DNA of 64,000 bases from Alphaproteobacteria bacterium. GTDB lineage: Bacteria > Pseudomonadota > Alphaproteobacteria > Sphingomonadales > Sphingomonadaceae. The translations under genes and the position numbers were made by a program. Positions 8,412 through 16,597 of this stretch are shown here, one piece after another (position 1 is the stretch's first letter; the number at the start of each line of letters is the position of its first letter). The stretch covers positions 1-64,000 of the forward strand of contig JAUHYZ010000003.1 of NCBI GenBank assembly GCA_030426245.1, read 5' to 3'. The notes beneath the pieces were generated by a model, which saw nothing but the letters and a program-made list of their open reading frames with translations, did no database searches and was not told the DNA's origin.

Positions 8412-8972
8412 CTATTCGTTTGGCCGGCGGTCCCGCCTATCGCGGCGCCCCTGGCGGTCATCGCCGCCACGGCCGCGGCCCCAGCCGCGCCGATCACCGT
8501 CCCGGTCGCGATCGCGGCGGCCGGCATAACGGCCCCGGTCTTCGTCACGGCGCTCCCGGCGCAATTCGCGGCGGTCCTCCCGCCTGTCGCGGCGCCATTC
8601 ACGCCGGTCTTCGCGCCTTTCCGCCCGGCGCCATTCCCGACGATCCTGACGGGCGCGGGCCTCGCGCCGCTGATCTCTCAGATCCCTGCGGTGATAGCGA
8701 TAACCGCTCCAGTTCGCATGCGGCCGCTTGGCATGGCGGCGGCCTTCCCAATACCGCCGGTGCCTGTCGCTCCAGCGATGGCGATGGCCCTTGCGGTCGT
8801 AAATGTAATAGCCGACGCCGGGATAATAATAATCGTCGTACCAGCCGTAATAGCTGCTGTAATGGCTGCGATGGCCGACGCTAATGCCGCCATATCCGTG
8901 CGATCCGTAAGTCGAACAGCCGCCGATGGCGAGCGCTGCGGCAATCGCCAGCGCGGGGCGAATGATAGGCAT
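8412..8972 (-). CDS. Arg-rich putative lipoprotein
   Basis: A 186-aa protein with a lipoprotein signal (MPIIRPALAIAAALAIGGC, Cys19). It then has a Tyr/Gly/His-rich stretch (STYGSHGYGG, YYGWYDDYYYPGVGYYIYDRKG) and a C-terminal half that is almost entirely Arg/Asp/Glu, with repeated RREDRREWRRDRRED units. The Tyr/Gly segment resembles small envelope proteins seen with RcnB-like factors. The charged tail may be disordered or a long single helix. It may bind metal, nucleic acid or cell wall, but nothing proves it. The 86 bp upstream hold no gene and separate it from the histidine kinase gene on the same strand. Confidence 0.75.
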   Translation of the reverse strand: MPIIRPALAIAAALAIGGCSTYGSHGYGGISVGHRSHYSSYYGWYDDYYYPGVGYYIYDRKGHRHRWSDRHRRYWEGRRHAKRPHANWSGYRYHRRDLRDQRREARARQDRREWRRAERREDRREWRRDRREDRRELRRERRDEDRGRYAGRRDRDRDGDRRGWGRGRGGDDRQGRRDRRDRRPNE

Positions 8973-9058
8973 CTCTCATCTCCGATGCAGATTTTTGGTT
9001 GTCCGCAGATCTATCGCCCCGGGCTTGAACCTGCCCTGAAGCGGCTGCACAGCTATGG

Positions 9059-10543
9059 CTAAGCTACCGCGCGCGGCAGGATGAGCTTCACCATCAGCCC
9101 GCCAAGGTCTTCGCTTTCGCCCAGTTCCACGCTTCCGCCGTAGATTTCGGCAACGTCGCGCACGATCGCCAGGCCCAGCCCGGTACCGGGCTTGCCCGTA
9201 TCCAGCCGCGCACCGCGATCGAAGATGCGCTGCCATTCGCCTTCGGGAATGCCCTGCCCGTCATCTTCAACCAGCACGACGCATTCGCTCGAATCCGGTT
9301 CTGCATCTATCGTCACGAATACGCTGCCACCGCCATATTTTGCGGCGTTCTCCACCAGATTGCCGAGAATTTCATCGAGGTCCTGCCGCTCGATCGCGAC
9401 CATCGCATCGCGTGATCCGCCGATATCGAAGCGGACCTGTTCGTGCAGCCGCGACATGGCCCGTTCGACTGCATCCGCGCTATCGCGTACATTGGCCCGT
9501 GCCAGCCCGGCGGCGCGGCGGCCGACTGCACGTGCGCGGGCGAGATGGTGATCGACCTGGCGGCGCATCACAGTCGCTTCCCGGATCACCGTGTCGGACA
9601 GGTCCGGCGCTTTCGCCGTTGCCGCGTTCATGACCACGGTGAGCGGGGTCTTGAGCGCATGGGCGAGATTGCCGGCATGGGTGCGCGCTTCTTCCGCCTG
9701 CCTTTCCGAATGGGCGAGCAAGGCGTTCAGTTCCTGCACCATCGGTTGCACTTCCAGCGGCAGCGGATCTGTCACACGGTTCGTGCCGGTGGTGCGCATA
9801 TGCTTGATCGCGCGGCGCACGCGGCGCAGCGGATTGAGGCCGTACCAGGTCTGCAGCCCGGCCATCAGGAACAGCCCCAGGCCGAGCACGACAAAGCTCC
9901 AGAACAGGATCGAGCGGATCCGCGTGATCTGCGCGTCGAGCTCGTCGCGCGCTGCGGCCACTGCGAAATACCACACCGTCTCGCTGCCCGGCAGTACTAC
10001 CGAACGTTCGGCCACGCGCAGGGGTTCGCCTTCGAACTGGCTGCTGTCATGCACATGGGCGGCCGCATCGTAATAGTCGGCATCCAGCTGCAGCGTCCTG
10101 TCCCACAGGGAGCGCGAGGGGAAATGTTCATGCCCCTCCCCGCTGATCTGCCAGTAAAGGCCGCTATTAGGCTCTAGGAAGCGCTGATCGCCCAGCGGGC
10201 GGTTGAAGAACACTTCCCCGTCCGGGCCGATTTCCGCCGCGCCCACCATGGCCGTGAGCATATATTCCAGCTGTTCGTCGAAACTGCTGGTGACGAGCCC
10301 GGTCAGCGTGCGGTCCAACGCCACGCCGCCCACCAGCAGGAGGATCGAGATCCACCCGGCCGCGATCAGGATCATGCGCCGCGATAGGCTGCCCGTATGC
10401 GTGGGGGCAGCCCCGGCGGCGATGGCGTCCTCCTGCCCGGGCGCAGCCTCTAAGGCTGCCTCCGGCGGAGGCGCGTCACTCGCGGGGGGCGTCTGCGGGG
10501 TCGTCGAGGCTGTATCCGAGGCCACGGATAGTCGTGATGACAT
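9059..10543 (-). CDS. sensor histidine kinase (two-component)
   Basis: A 494-aa membrane kinase. A Pro/Ala-rich N-terminus of about 55 residues precedes the first membrane helix (ILIAAGWISILLLVGGVAL). A periplasmic sensor domain of about 120 residues and a second helix (FVVLGLGLFLMAGL) follow, then a HAMP-like linker. The H-box is LAHALKTPLT, and the ATPase domain has the N-box LVENAAKYG, G1 EDDGQGIPEG and G2 GTGLGLAIV. It resembles PhoQ/QseC-type kinases; the signal is unknown. Its first 22 codons overlap the end of the response regulator gene, which implies coupled translation. No other in-frame ATG lies before the first membrane helix. Confidence 0.93.
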   Translation of the reverse strand: MSSRLSVASDTASTTPQTPPASDAPPPEAALEAAPGQEDAIAAGAAPTHTGSLSRRMILIAAGWISILLLVGGVALDRTLTGLVTSSFDEQLEYMLTAMVGAAEIGPDGEVFFNRPLGDQRFLEPNSGLYWQISGEGHEHFPSRSLWDRTLQLDADYYDAAAHVHDSSQFEGEPLRVAERSVVLPGSETVWYFAVAAARDELDAQITRIRSILFWSFVVLGLGLFLMAGLQTWYGLNPLRRVRRAIKHMRTTGTNRVTDPLPLEVQPMVQELNALLAHSERQAEEARTHAGNLAHALKTPLTVVMNAATAKAPDLSDTVIREATVMRRQVDHHLARARAVGRRAAGLARANVRDSADAVERAMSRLHEQVRFDIGGSRDAMVAIERQDLDEILGNLVENAAKYGGGSVFVTIDAEPDSSECVVLVEDDGQGIPEGEWQRIFDRGARLDTGKPGTGLGLAIVRDVAEIYGGSVELGESEDLGGLMVKLILPRAVA

Positions 10544-11153
10544 CTGCGCCCAGCTTCTTGCGGATGCGCGTAACGAAGACCTCGATCGTGTTCGAATCGC
10601 GGTCGAAATCCTGATCGTAAATATGCTCGATCAGTTCGGTGCGGCTGACCACCTTGCCCTTGTGGTGCATCAGGTAGGACAGCAGCTTGTATTCCTGCGC
10701 CGTCAGCTTGACTGGCTCGCCCGAAAGCGTGACCCGGCCGGAACGCGTATCCAGCCGGACATTGCCGGCCGTCAGCTCGGAAGAGGCATTGCCCGATGCA
10801 CGGCGGATCAGCGCCCGCAGGCGGGCAATCAGTTCCTCGGTCTGGAACGGCTTGGCAAGGTAATCGTCCGCCCCGGCATCCAGACCGGCCACCTTGTCGG
10901 ACCAGCTGTCCCGCGCGGTCAGCACCAGCACGGGGAAGTGTTTGCCTTCCCTGCGCCACATGCCCAGCACCGTCAGCCCATCGATTTCCGGCAGGCCGAG
11001 ATCCAGAATCACGGCATCGTATTCTTCTGTGCTGCCCAGGAAATGGCCGTCCTCCCCATCGGTGGAGAGGTCCACGGCATAGCCGTTCTGTTCGAGCGTG
11101 GTTTTCAATTGCTGGCCGAGCGTCGGCTCGTCCTCGACAATCAGAATTCGCAT
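10476..11153 (-). CDS. OmpR-family response regulator
   Basis: A 225-aa regulator with an N-terminal receiver (acidic VEDE, phosphoacceptor Asp51 in ILDLGLPEIDG, and the conserved Lys in AKPF). The C-terminal winged helix has LTAQEYKLLSYLMHHKGKV and the DSNTIEVFVTRIRKKL recognition-helix region. It is the partner of the overlapping downstream kinase. Its start is placed at MRILIVEDE, preceded by GGAG, rather than four codons upstream. A PepSY-domain protein lies just upstream in the same direction, a common arrangement for envelope-stress or metal-sensing systems. Regulated genes are not known. Confidence 0.95.
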   Translation of the reverse strand: MRILIVEDEPTLGQQLKTTLEQNGYAVDLSTDGEDGHFLGSTEEYDAVILDLGLPEIDGLTVLGMWRREGKHFPVLVLTARDSWSDKVAGLDAGADDYLAKPFQTEELIARLRALIRRASGNASSELTAGNVRLDTRSGRVTLSGEPVKLTAQEYKLLSYLMHHKGKVVSRTELIEHIYDQDFDRDSNTIEVFVTRIRKKLGADVITTIRGLGYSLDDPADAPRE

Positions 11154-11259
11154 ATTCGGCTCCACTCACCGCTTGCCGACTGCGCAGCATGCGTCCCTTT
11201 ATTCATGATTGGGTTTTTTGCCCCGGACGGTCAAGCACTTGGCCGTTCCGTCCACACAA

Positions 11260-11592
11260 CTAGCGAGAGCGCCACAGGATCCTGCCAGTTTTCGCATCCA
11301 CTTCCACATCCACCACTTTCGGCCCGTCCATGAACCGCAGAAGATAAACGTTTTCCGATGGGTGATAGGTGAACCCGACATATTTCATGCCCTTCATCTT
11401 GGGCAGAACGATCGCTTCGATCTTGCGAATGCTCATCGCGCCGCCCCGCTCCACGTTGGAGCGTGCCGCCGCCTGCTCGTCCTGCTGGGCAAAGGACGGA
11501 ACCGGCGCGGACAGGCTCAAACCGCAGGCAAGCGCGAATGCGATGCCCCGCACAGCGCGCATGGCGCGAAAGGCTGGTTTCGGCGTCATCAT
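11260..11592 (-). CDS. PepSY domain-containing secreted protein
   Basis: A protein of about 110 aa. An Sec-type signal (AMRAVRGIAFALACGLSLSAPVPSFAQ) is followed by a short PepSY fold with IRKIEAIVLPKMKGMKYVGF and the closing strand VVDVEVDAKTGRILWRSR. PepSY proteins act in the periplasm as inhibitors or sensor accessories. Its place directly upstream of a two-component pair suggests a co-regulated or accessory role, which is inference. The start could be either of two adjacent ATGs (11592 or 11589); the longer upstream reading adds residues before the signal and is less likely. Confidence 0.8.
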   Translation of the reverse strand: MMTPKPAFRAMRAVRGIAFALACGLSLSAPVPSFAQQDEQAAARSNVERGGAMSIRKIEAIVLPKMKGMKYVGFTYHPSENVYLLRFMDGPKVVDVEVDAKTGRILWRSR

Positions 11593-11672
11593 GGACTGGA
11601 TGCCTAACCCTGCTGCATTGAACAAGGTGTGAATGCTGCTGCATCCCCGCATTCAGCGACATTGCCGAAATC

Positions 11673-12401
11673 CTAACGCGTCATCTCGTATTTCACGGTC
11701 ACCGTGACGCCGGTGGAAACCAGCCCCGGCTCCACTTGCGTGTCCGCCGCCTTCTCTTCGACTGCAACAGTGCGCATCGCCATCGGCTGCGGCGCCCGGG
11801 AGGAAATGGATTCGCTCACTTCCAGCAGCCGCAAGGATGGGTAACCCGCCAGCTGCGCATACTCCATGGCCTGTTCGCGCGCCCGCTCCATCGCGGTCTT
11901 GCGCGCTTGCGCCTTCACCGCCGTATCGTCTTCCAGCGAGAAACTGGGCCCATTGATGTCGGTCGCGCCCGCAGCCACCAGCGCATCCAGCACCTTGCCC
12001 GTTTCCGACACCTCGCGCAGGATCACGCTCACCTGGTTGGAAGCCTGATAGCCGCGGAAGACCTGGCGCCGCTCCGCCTGGTCGTAATCGTATTGCGCAT
12101 AAAGGTTGATTCTGGTGGTCTGGATATCTTCGGCTGGAATACCCAGCGACTTGATCCGCTCCACCACCGCGCTCATTGCCTGAGCATTCTGCCGCATCGC
12201 CTCGACCGCGGTGGGAGCCATCACGGTCACGCCCGCGCCCACAGTGGCCATATCGGGCTTGGCCTTCACGCTTTCGCTGACATTCAGTTCCACCACCGGG
12301 CCGCTGGCCTGGATTTGCACCTCTGCCGCCGCAGCGGGGGCTGCGATCACGCACAGAGCCACGGCCGGCGCGGCGAACAAGGGAACAGCACGTTTCAACA
12401 T
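11673..12401 (-). CDS. SIMPL domain-containing protein (DUF541)
   Basis: A 242-aa secreted protein with signal MLKRAVPLFAAPAVALCVIAAPAAAA. Two SIMPL-type halves follow, with VSESVKAKPDMATVGAGVTV, ASNQVSVILREVSETGKVLDAL and ARKTAMERAREQAMEYAQLAG. Relatives (for example Brucella BP26 and E. coli YggE) form periplasmic rings and have been linked to oxidative stress protection, but no reaction is known. GGGAG upstream fixes the start. It is divergent from the Uup-like gene, with 111 bp of shared upstream DNA. Confidence 0.9.
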   Translation of the reverse strand: MLKRAVPLFAAPAVALCVIAAPAAAAEVQIQASGPVVELNVSESVKAKPDMATVGAGVTVMAPTAVEAMRQNAQAMSAVVERIKSLGIPAEDIQTTRINLYAQYDYDQAERRQVFRGYQASNQVSVILREVSETGKVLDALVAAGATDINGPSFSLEDDTAVKAQARKTAMERAREQAMEYAQLAGYPSLRLLEVSESISSRAPQPMAMRTVAVEEKAADTQVEPGLVSTGVTVTVKYEMTR

Positions 12402-12512
12402 CGAATTTCTCCCGATTGGTCGCACCTGCAGTGCGGGCAGCCATATTACGCATGGGTGAACCGACCGTTCCGGCGCTGGACGCCGCAACAAGGCCCCGCT
12501 AGGGGCGCGGCC

Positions 12513-14303
12513 ATGGCAGAACCCCCGATCTTGAGCTGGGAAGGACTTGGGCTGATCCAGGGCACCGGCTGGCTGTTCCAGGGCCTGGACCTGCATATCG
12601 GCCCGCGCGACCGCCTGGCGCTGATCGGGCGCAACGGCGCGGGCAAGACCACCCTGCTCAAGCTGATCGACGACCGGATAGAGGCGGACCGCGGCAAGCG
12701 CACGATCAAGCCGGGCACACGGATCGTGATGCTGGAACAGGATCCGGATTTCTCCGCCCACGAAACGCTGATGGATTTCGCGTTGGCCGGCCCCGATGCC
12801 CCTGCCCGGCACGAAGTCGAAGCCGTTGCGGGCCAGCTGGGCATCGACATGACGCGCCCCGCCAAGACCGCCAGCGGCGGCGAGCGCAGGCGTGCCGCCC
12901 TCTCCCGCGCGCTGGCCAGCGAGCCCGATCTGCTGCTGCTGGACGAGCCGACGAACCATCTGGACCTTGCCGCGATCGACTGGCTGGAAGCCTGGCTCAA
13001 TCGCTACAAGGGCGCCTTCGTCGTCATTTCGCACGACCGGACCTTCCTCACCCGCCTGACCCGCGCGACCTTGTGGCTCGATCGCGGATCGCTGCGCCGC
13101 AAGGAAGTGGGCTTCGGCGGTTACGAGGCGTGGGAAGAATCGGTCTATGCCGAAGAAGCGCGCGCGGCGGAAAAGCTGGAAGCGAAGCTGAAGATCGAGG
13201 CGCATTGGCTGGAGCGCGGGGTGACCGCAAGGCGCAAGCGCAATCAGGGCCGCCTGGAAAAACTTTACGAAATGCGCGCCCAGCGCGCAGCCATGCTCAC
13301 CCCCGGCGGATCGGCCAAACTGGCGCTAAAGAGCGACGACGTCCGCACCAAATCCGTGATCGTGGCGGAGCATGTGACCAAGCGGTTCGGCGATCGCACG
13401 GTCATCCGCGATTTCACGCTGCGCATTCAGCGCGGCGACCGGATCGGCGTGGTCGGCTCCAATGGCGCGGGCAAGACCACCTTGCTCAAGCTGCTGACCG
13501 GAGAGATCCAGCCGGACGAAGGCGAAGTCACGCTGGCCAAGACGCTGGCCGGCGTGATGATCGATCAGCAACGCAGCCTGATGAGCCCGGATAAGCGCGT
13601 CCGCGATATCCTGGCAGAAGGCGGCGACTGGGTGGATGTGCGCGGCACGCGCAAGCATGTGCAGGGCTATATGAAGGAGTTCCTGTTCGATCCCTCCCTG
13701 GTCGATACCAAGGTAGGGATCCTCTCCGGCGGCGAGCGTTCGCGCCTGCTGCTGGCGCGCGAGTTTGCCCGCAAATCGAACCTGCTGGTGCTGGACGAGC
13801 CGACCAACGATCTCGATCTGGAAACGCTGGACCTGCTGCAGGAAGTGATCGCCGATTATGACGGCACGGTGCTGATCGTCAGCCATGACCGCGACTTTCT
13901 GGACAAGACGGTGACGGTCACGCTCGGCCTGGACGGCAGCGGCAAGGTCGACATCGTCGCGGGCGGCTATGCCGACTGGGAAGCGAAGCGCAAGGAACGC
14001 AGCGCACCGGCCAAATCGAAACAAGGCAAGCCGGACGCAGGCTCGCCCGCGCCCGCACCGCCTGCGCGCAGCAATGGCAAGCTCTCCTACAAGGATCAGC
14101 GCGACTATGACCTGCTGCCGGGGCGGATCGCGGAACTGGAAGGGATGATCGCCCGCGGTGAAGCCGCCCTCTCCGATCCCGAACTCTACAGCCGCGATCC
14201 TGCCAAATTCGCGCAGTTGACCGATGCGGTGGGCAAGGCGCGTGCGGAAAAGGACGAGGCTGAAGAACGCTGGCTGGCACTGGCCGAACAGGTCGAGGGG
14301 TGA
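12513..14303 (+). CDS. ABC-F family ATPase, Uup-like
   Basis: A 596-aa soluble protein with two ABC ATPase domains and no membrane segments. It shows Walker A GRNGAGKTT and GSNGAGKTT, signatures ASGGERRRAAL and LSGGERSRLLL, and two DEPTN Walker B motifs. An interdomain linker of about 80 residues carries the Arg/Lys-rich ALTARRKRNQGR-type helix (here VTARRKRNQGR). A C-terminal coiled-coil follows a Pro/Ala linker, typical of Uup, which acts on ribosomes or branched DNA. A second ABC-F gene (ettA) lies at 32.9 kb. The stop overlaps the next start in GTGA. Confidence 0.93.
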   Translation: MAEPPILSWEGLGLIQGTGWLFQGLDLHIGPRDRLALIGRNGAGKTTLLKLIDDRIEADRGKRTIKPGTRIVMLEQDPDFSAHETLMDFALAGPDAPARHEVEAVAGQLGIDMTRPAKTASGGERRRAALSRALASEPDLLLLDEPTNHLDLAAIDWLEAWLNRYKGAFVVISHDRTFLTRLTRATLWLDRGSLRRKEVGFGGYEAWEESVYAEEARAAEKLEAKLKIEAHWLERGVTARRKRNQGRLEKLYEMRAQRAAMLTPGGSAKLALKSDDVRTKSVIVAEHVTKRFGDRTVIRDFTLRIQRGDRIGVVGSNGAGKTTLLKLLTGEIQPDEGEVTLAKTLAGVMIDQQRSLMSPDKRVRDILAEGGDWVDVRGTRKHVQGYMKEFLFDPSLVDTKVGILSGGERSRLLLAREFARKSNLLVLDEPTNDLDLETLDLLQEVIADYDGTVLIVSHDRDFLDKTVTVTLGLDGSGKVDIVAGGYADWEAKRKERSAPAKSKQGKPDAGSPAPAPPARSNGKLSYKDQRDYDLLPGRIAELEGMIARGEAALSDPELYSRDPAKFAQLTDAVGKARAEKDEAEERWLALAEQVEG

Positions 14304-14893
14304 GCGCCGGGGGCACTGCAGCCCTAAAGCGCGAAATCGCCGCCTGCACCCATTGCGCCCAGCTTCTGCCGCTCGGCCCGCGCCCGGTGGTTCAATTCTC
14401 GCCCCTTTCCCGGCTGCTGATCATCGGCCAGGCCCCCGGCACCAAAGTGCATGAAAGCGGCATTCCCTGGAACGATGCCAGCGGCAAGCGGCTGTGCGAA
14501 TGGACCGGCCTGACGCTGGAGGAATTGCACGATCCGGCTCGGGTCGCGATCATGCCGATGGGCTTTTGCTATCCGGGCAAGGGCAAGAGCGGTGACTTGC
14601 CGCCGCGCCCGGAATGCGCGCCCTTGTGGCACGCACGCGTGCTCGCCGCATTGCCGCAGGACCGCCTGACCCTGCTGGTCGGTAGCCATGCGATCAGGCA
14701 TTACCTGCCCGAAGCGAAAGGCCGCACCATGGCCGAAGTCGTGCGCGATTTCCGCGCTTTCGGCCGGGATCTGGTGCCCCTGCCGCACCCTTCCTGGCGC
14801 AGCACGATCTTTATGAGGGACAATCCGTGGTTTGAAGCGGAGCTGCTGCCCGAGCTCAGGCAGCGCGTGCAACAGCGTCTCGCCGGATGCTGA
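14300..14893 (+). CDS. uracil-DNA glycosylase family protein
   Basis: A 197-aa protein with a UDG-superfamily fold: LIIGQAPGTKVHESGIPWND in the catalytic A motif region and the PLPHPSWRSTIFMRDNPWF segment near the C-terminus (motif B, H-P-S). This group is often annotated as family 4/5-like. Of the possible iron-sulfur cysteines, only CTHC near the N-terminus and CAPL later are visible. It would remove uracil or a related damaged base from DNA. It starts at GTG, overlapping the upstream TGA by four bases, so translation is coupled to the ABC-F gene. Confidence 0.88.
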   Translation: MSAGGTAALKREIAACTHCAQLLPLGPRPVVQFSPLSRLLIIGQAPGTKVHESGIPWNDASGKRLCEWTGLTLEELHDPARVAIMPMGFCYPGKGKSGDLPPRPECAPLWHARVLAALPQDRLTLLVGSHAIRHYLPEAKGRTMAEVVRDFRAFGRDLVPLPHPSWRSTIFMRDNPWFEAELLPELRQRVQQRLAGC

Positions 14894-14951
14894 CCCGCCT
14901 ACCGGCGCGAGAACGCTTGCAGCCCTGCGTGGCTTCGGACACCATGACGCC

Positions 14952-15371
14952 ATGAGCGACGAGCCCGAAAATGCAGAAAGCGAAGAAGACGACCGCGAAG
15001 ATTTGGCCGAAGAGCGCACGGATTTTGCCGAGGACCGGACGAACTACGCTGAAGACCGAACTCTGCTGGCCAATGAGCGGACCTTCAGTGGCTGGGCCCG
15101 CACGGCCATGGCGGCCATCGGCATCGGCCTGGGGTTCAAGGCACTGTTCCAGACAATGGAACCGGCCTGGATTCCCAAGGCCATCGCCACCTTGTTCATG
15201 CTGCTCGGGATTATCCTGGTTCTGCTTGCCGAGCGACGCGCCCGCAAATTGAAAAGCCGCCTGGACTCTCACGCGATCGAACCGCTGGACAGCATGAATT
15301 TCCGGATCATCGCCGTGGCCGTCTCGCTGGGCGCGGCATCTCTGATAGCGGCAGTATGGATCCTCTTCTGA
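14952..15371 (+). CDS. DUF202 (YidH-type) membrane protein
   Basis: A 139-aa protein. A highly charged N-terminus contains repeated AEDRT/AEERT units ending in LLANERTFSGWARTAMAAIG, the DUF202 signature. Three hydrophobic helices follow (GIGLGFKALF, ATLFMLLGIILVLLA, RIIAVAVSLGAASLIAAVWILF). It is an inner-membrane protein of unknown function. The ATG at 14952 is chosen because the longer reading has no family similarity. It converges on the DUF6456 gene with 10 bp between. Confidence 0.88.
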   Translation: MSDEPENAESEEDDREDLAEERTDFAEDRTNYAEDRTLLANERTFSGWARTAMAAIGIGLGFKALFQTMEPAWIPKAIATLFMLLGIILVLLAERRARKLKSRLDSHAIEPLDSMNFRIIAVAVSLGAASLIAAVWILF

Positions 15372-15381
15372 GGCTTGCCCA

Positions 15382-15885
15382 TCATGGAATTCCGTAGAAA
15401 TCCGCCACCCGGTCGAGTGCGATTCGCAATACCAGCTTGCCGCTGCGAATAGGCCAGGAAAGCCGCTTTTCCGCCGCAGGCAGGCTCTCGCCCCCACACA
15501 CGACACGCCACAGAATGTCCGACAATCCCTTCCCCGCTGCCGCAATCGCGCCGTCGAACCGTTCGCGCGCGGCCAGTTGCCGCTCGGTGGGATTGAGCGG
15601 AGCAGTGCCCGCACCGTCCACCCGCACGCCATTCCAGCTCATCGTTACGCAACCCTGGATCCCAGCCTTTTCGAAATCGCGGTGCAAACATTCGCCGGCG
15701 GCAAACAGCCTGTCATCGAGATGCCCGCGCGCATGGAGCCAGGAAAGCGGCGATTCGGAAAGGTTGATTGTGACGCTGCGCAGGCGGCGTTGCCTTGCGC
15801 TGCCCCCTGGCCCACGGCGCACCGGGCCTTCATTTGTCAGTTCCCGTTCTACGAGTTCAGGCTTCATCGCGATCATCGAATGCAC
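15382..15885 (-). CDS. DUF6456 domain-containing protein
   Basis: A 167-aa protein with the DUF6456 pattern: RRLRSVTINLSESPLSWLHARG, a middle NPTERQLAARERFDGAIAAAGKGLSDILWRVVCGGE, and a C-terminal WPIRSGKLVLRIALDRVADFYG. The family is mostly alphaproteobacterial and often sits near HTH regulators. DNA-related roles are suspected but unproved. It is divergent from the XRE gene at 16000 over a 114-bp region with repeated motifs, so the two are probably co-regulated. The start is uncertain among three nearby ATGs. Confidence 0.85.
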   Translation of the reverse strand: MHSMIAMKPELVERELTNEGPVRRGPGGSARQRRLRSVTINLSESPLSWLHARGHLDDRLFAAGECLHRDFEKAGIQGCVTMSWNGVRVDGAGTAPLNPTERQLAARERFDGAIAAAGKGLSDILWRVVCGGESLPAAEKRLSWPIRSGKLVLRIALDRVADFYGIP

Positions 15886-15888
15886 TCC

Positions 15889-15987
15889 CTTGGCAAGCGT
15901 GTAGTTAGCATGTGAAGAAACCCCCTTGCCAAAGAGCGGTTATTGTAGGAAAGAATAAAAAACCGATTTGGTTAGCATTTTGAAAGA
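15889..15987. promoter_or_regulatory. operator-like repeats between DUF6456 and XRE genes
   Basis: A direct repeat, GTTAGCATGTGAAGAAA (15904-15920) and GTTAGCATTTTGAAAGA (15971-15987), brackets an AT-rich stretch. An inverted pair, CTTGGCAAG (15889) and CTTGCCAAAG (15925), overlaps it. The second direct repeat adjoins the XRE ribosome site, which fits autoregulation. The binding protein is inferred, not shown. Confidence 0.45.
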
Positions 15988-15999
15988 GGAGGCACATCG

Positions 16000-16572
16000 A
16001 TGATCAACCGGATCCGCGATATCCGTAAGGAGAAGGGGATGACGCTGGCCGATGTGGCCGCGGCCTGCAAACCGCCGACGACCGCGCAGACGATCGGACG
16101 GCTCGAAACCGGTATGCGCAACCTCTCGCTCGGCTGGATGAACCGGATAGCCGAAGCGCTGGACGTCGACCCTGAGATGCTTGTGCGCGGAGAGGAAGCG
16201 CCGACTCCGCAATTCGTCGCCAAGCTCACCGAAGCTGGCGCAGAAGCGCTCTCTTCCCCGCGGGATGCCATTCTGCCCACGGACCTGGACAGCTCCGGCC
16301 CGCTCATCTGTCTGGCAATCGAAGTCAGCGCGGGCGAATATCGCTCTGGCGATCAGCTCTGGCTGCGTCAGCTGCCGCCGGAGGAATCCGCGCGGATGAT
16401 CAACCGGGATGTGCTTGTGCCGCGCAAGGGCGGACGCTTCGCATTCGGCCGCCTGATCGATCGCCAGGGGGCAATGGTCGGCCTGCTGCCGCCCGGCGCG
16501 GGCCAGCGGCAGATCGTGGTCGATAGCCCGCCCTGGATCGCCATGGCGGAAATGCTGGTCCGCAAGCTGTAA
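16000..16572 (+). CDS. XRE-family transcriptional regulator
   Basis: A 190-aa protein. Residues 1-60 are a classic HTH_3 domain (RIRDIRKEKGMTLADVAAAC, QTIGRLETGMRNLSLGWMNRIAEALDV). The C-terminal half (GPLICLAIEVSAGEYRSGDQLWLRQLPPEE to the end) looks like a sensory or S24-like beta domain, but I see no Ser-Lys protease dyad. AGGAGG upstream gives a strong start. It probably represses its own divergent promoter region. It converges on secF. Confidence 0.88.
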   Translation: MINRIRDIRKEKGMTLADVAAACKPPTTAQTIGRLETGMRNLSLGWMNRIAEALDVDPEMLVRGEEAPTPQFVAKLTEAGAEALSSPRDAILPTDLDSSGPLICLAIEVSAGEYRSGDQLWLRQLPPEESARMINRDVLVPRKGGRFAFGRLIDRQGAMVGLLPPGAGQRQIVVDSPPWIAMAEMLVRKL

Positions 16573-16597
16573 TGCGCCCCGTTGGGGACGAAAGCGC

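Noticed and set aside
8274-9062. Ala/Pro/Val-rich forward frame
   Set aside because: It is the complement of the Arg-rich lipoprotein; its composition follows directly from that.
11736-12512. Forward extension upstream of the Uup-like gene
   Set aside because: It overlaps the SIMPL gene on the other strand; the ABC-F domain starts at the ATG at 12513.
15842-15862. Second SOS box (GTTC repeats)
   Set aside because: The GTTC spacings are not seven bases, and the motif lies inside the DUF6456 coding region.
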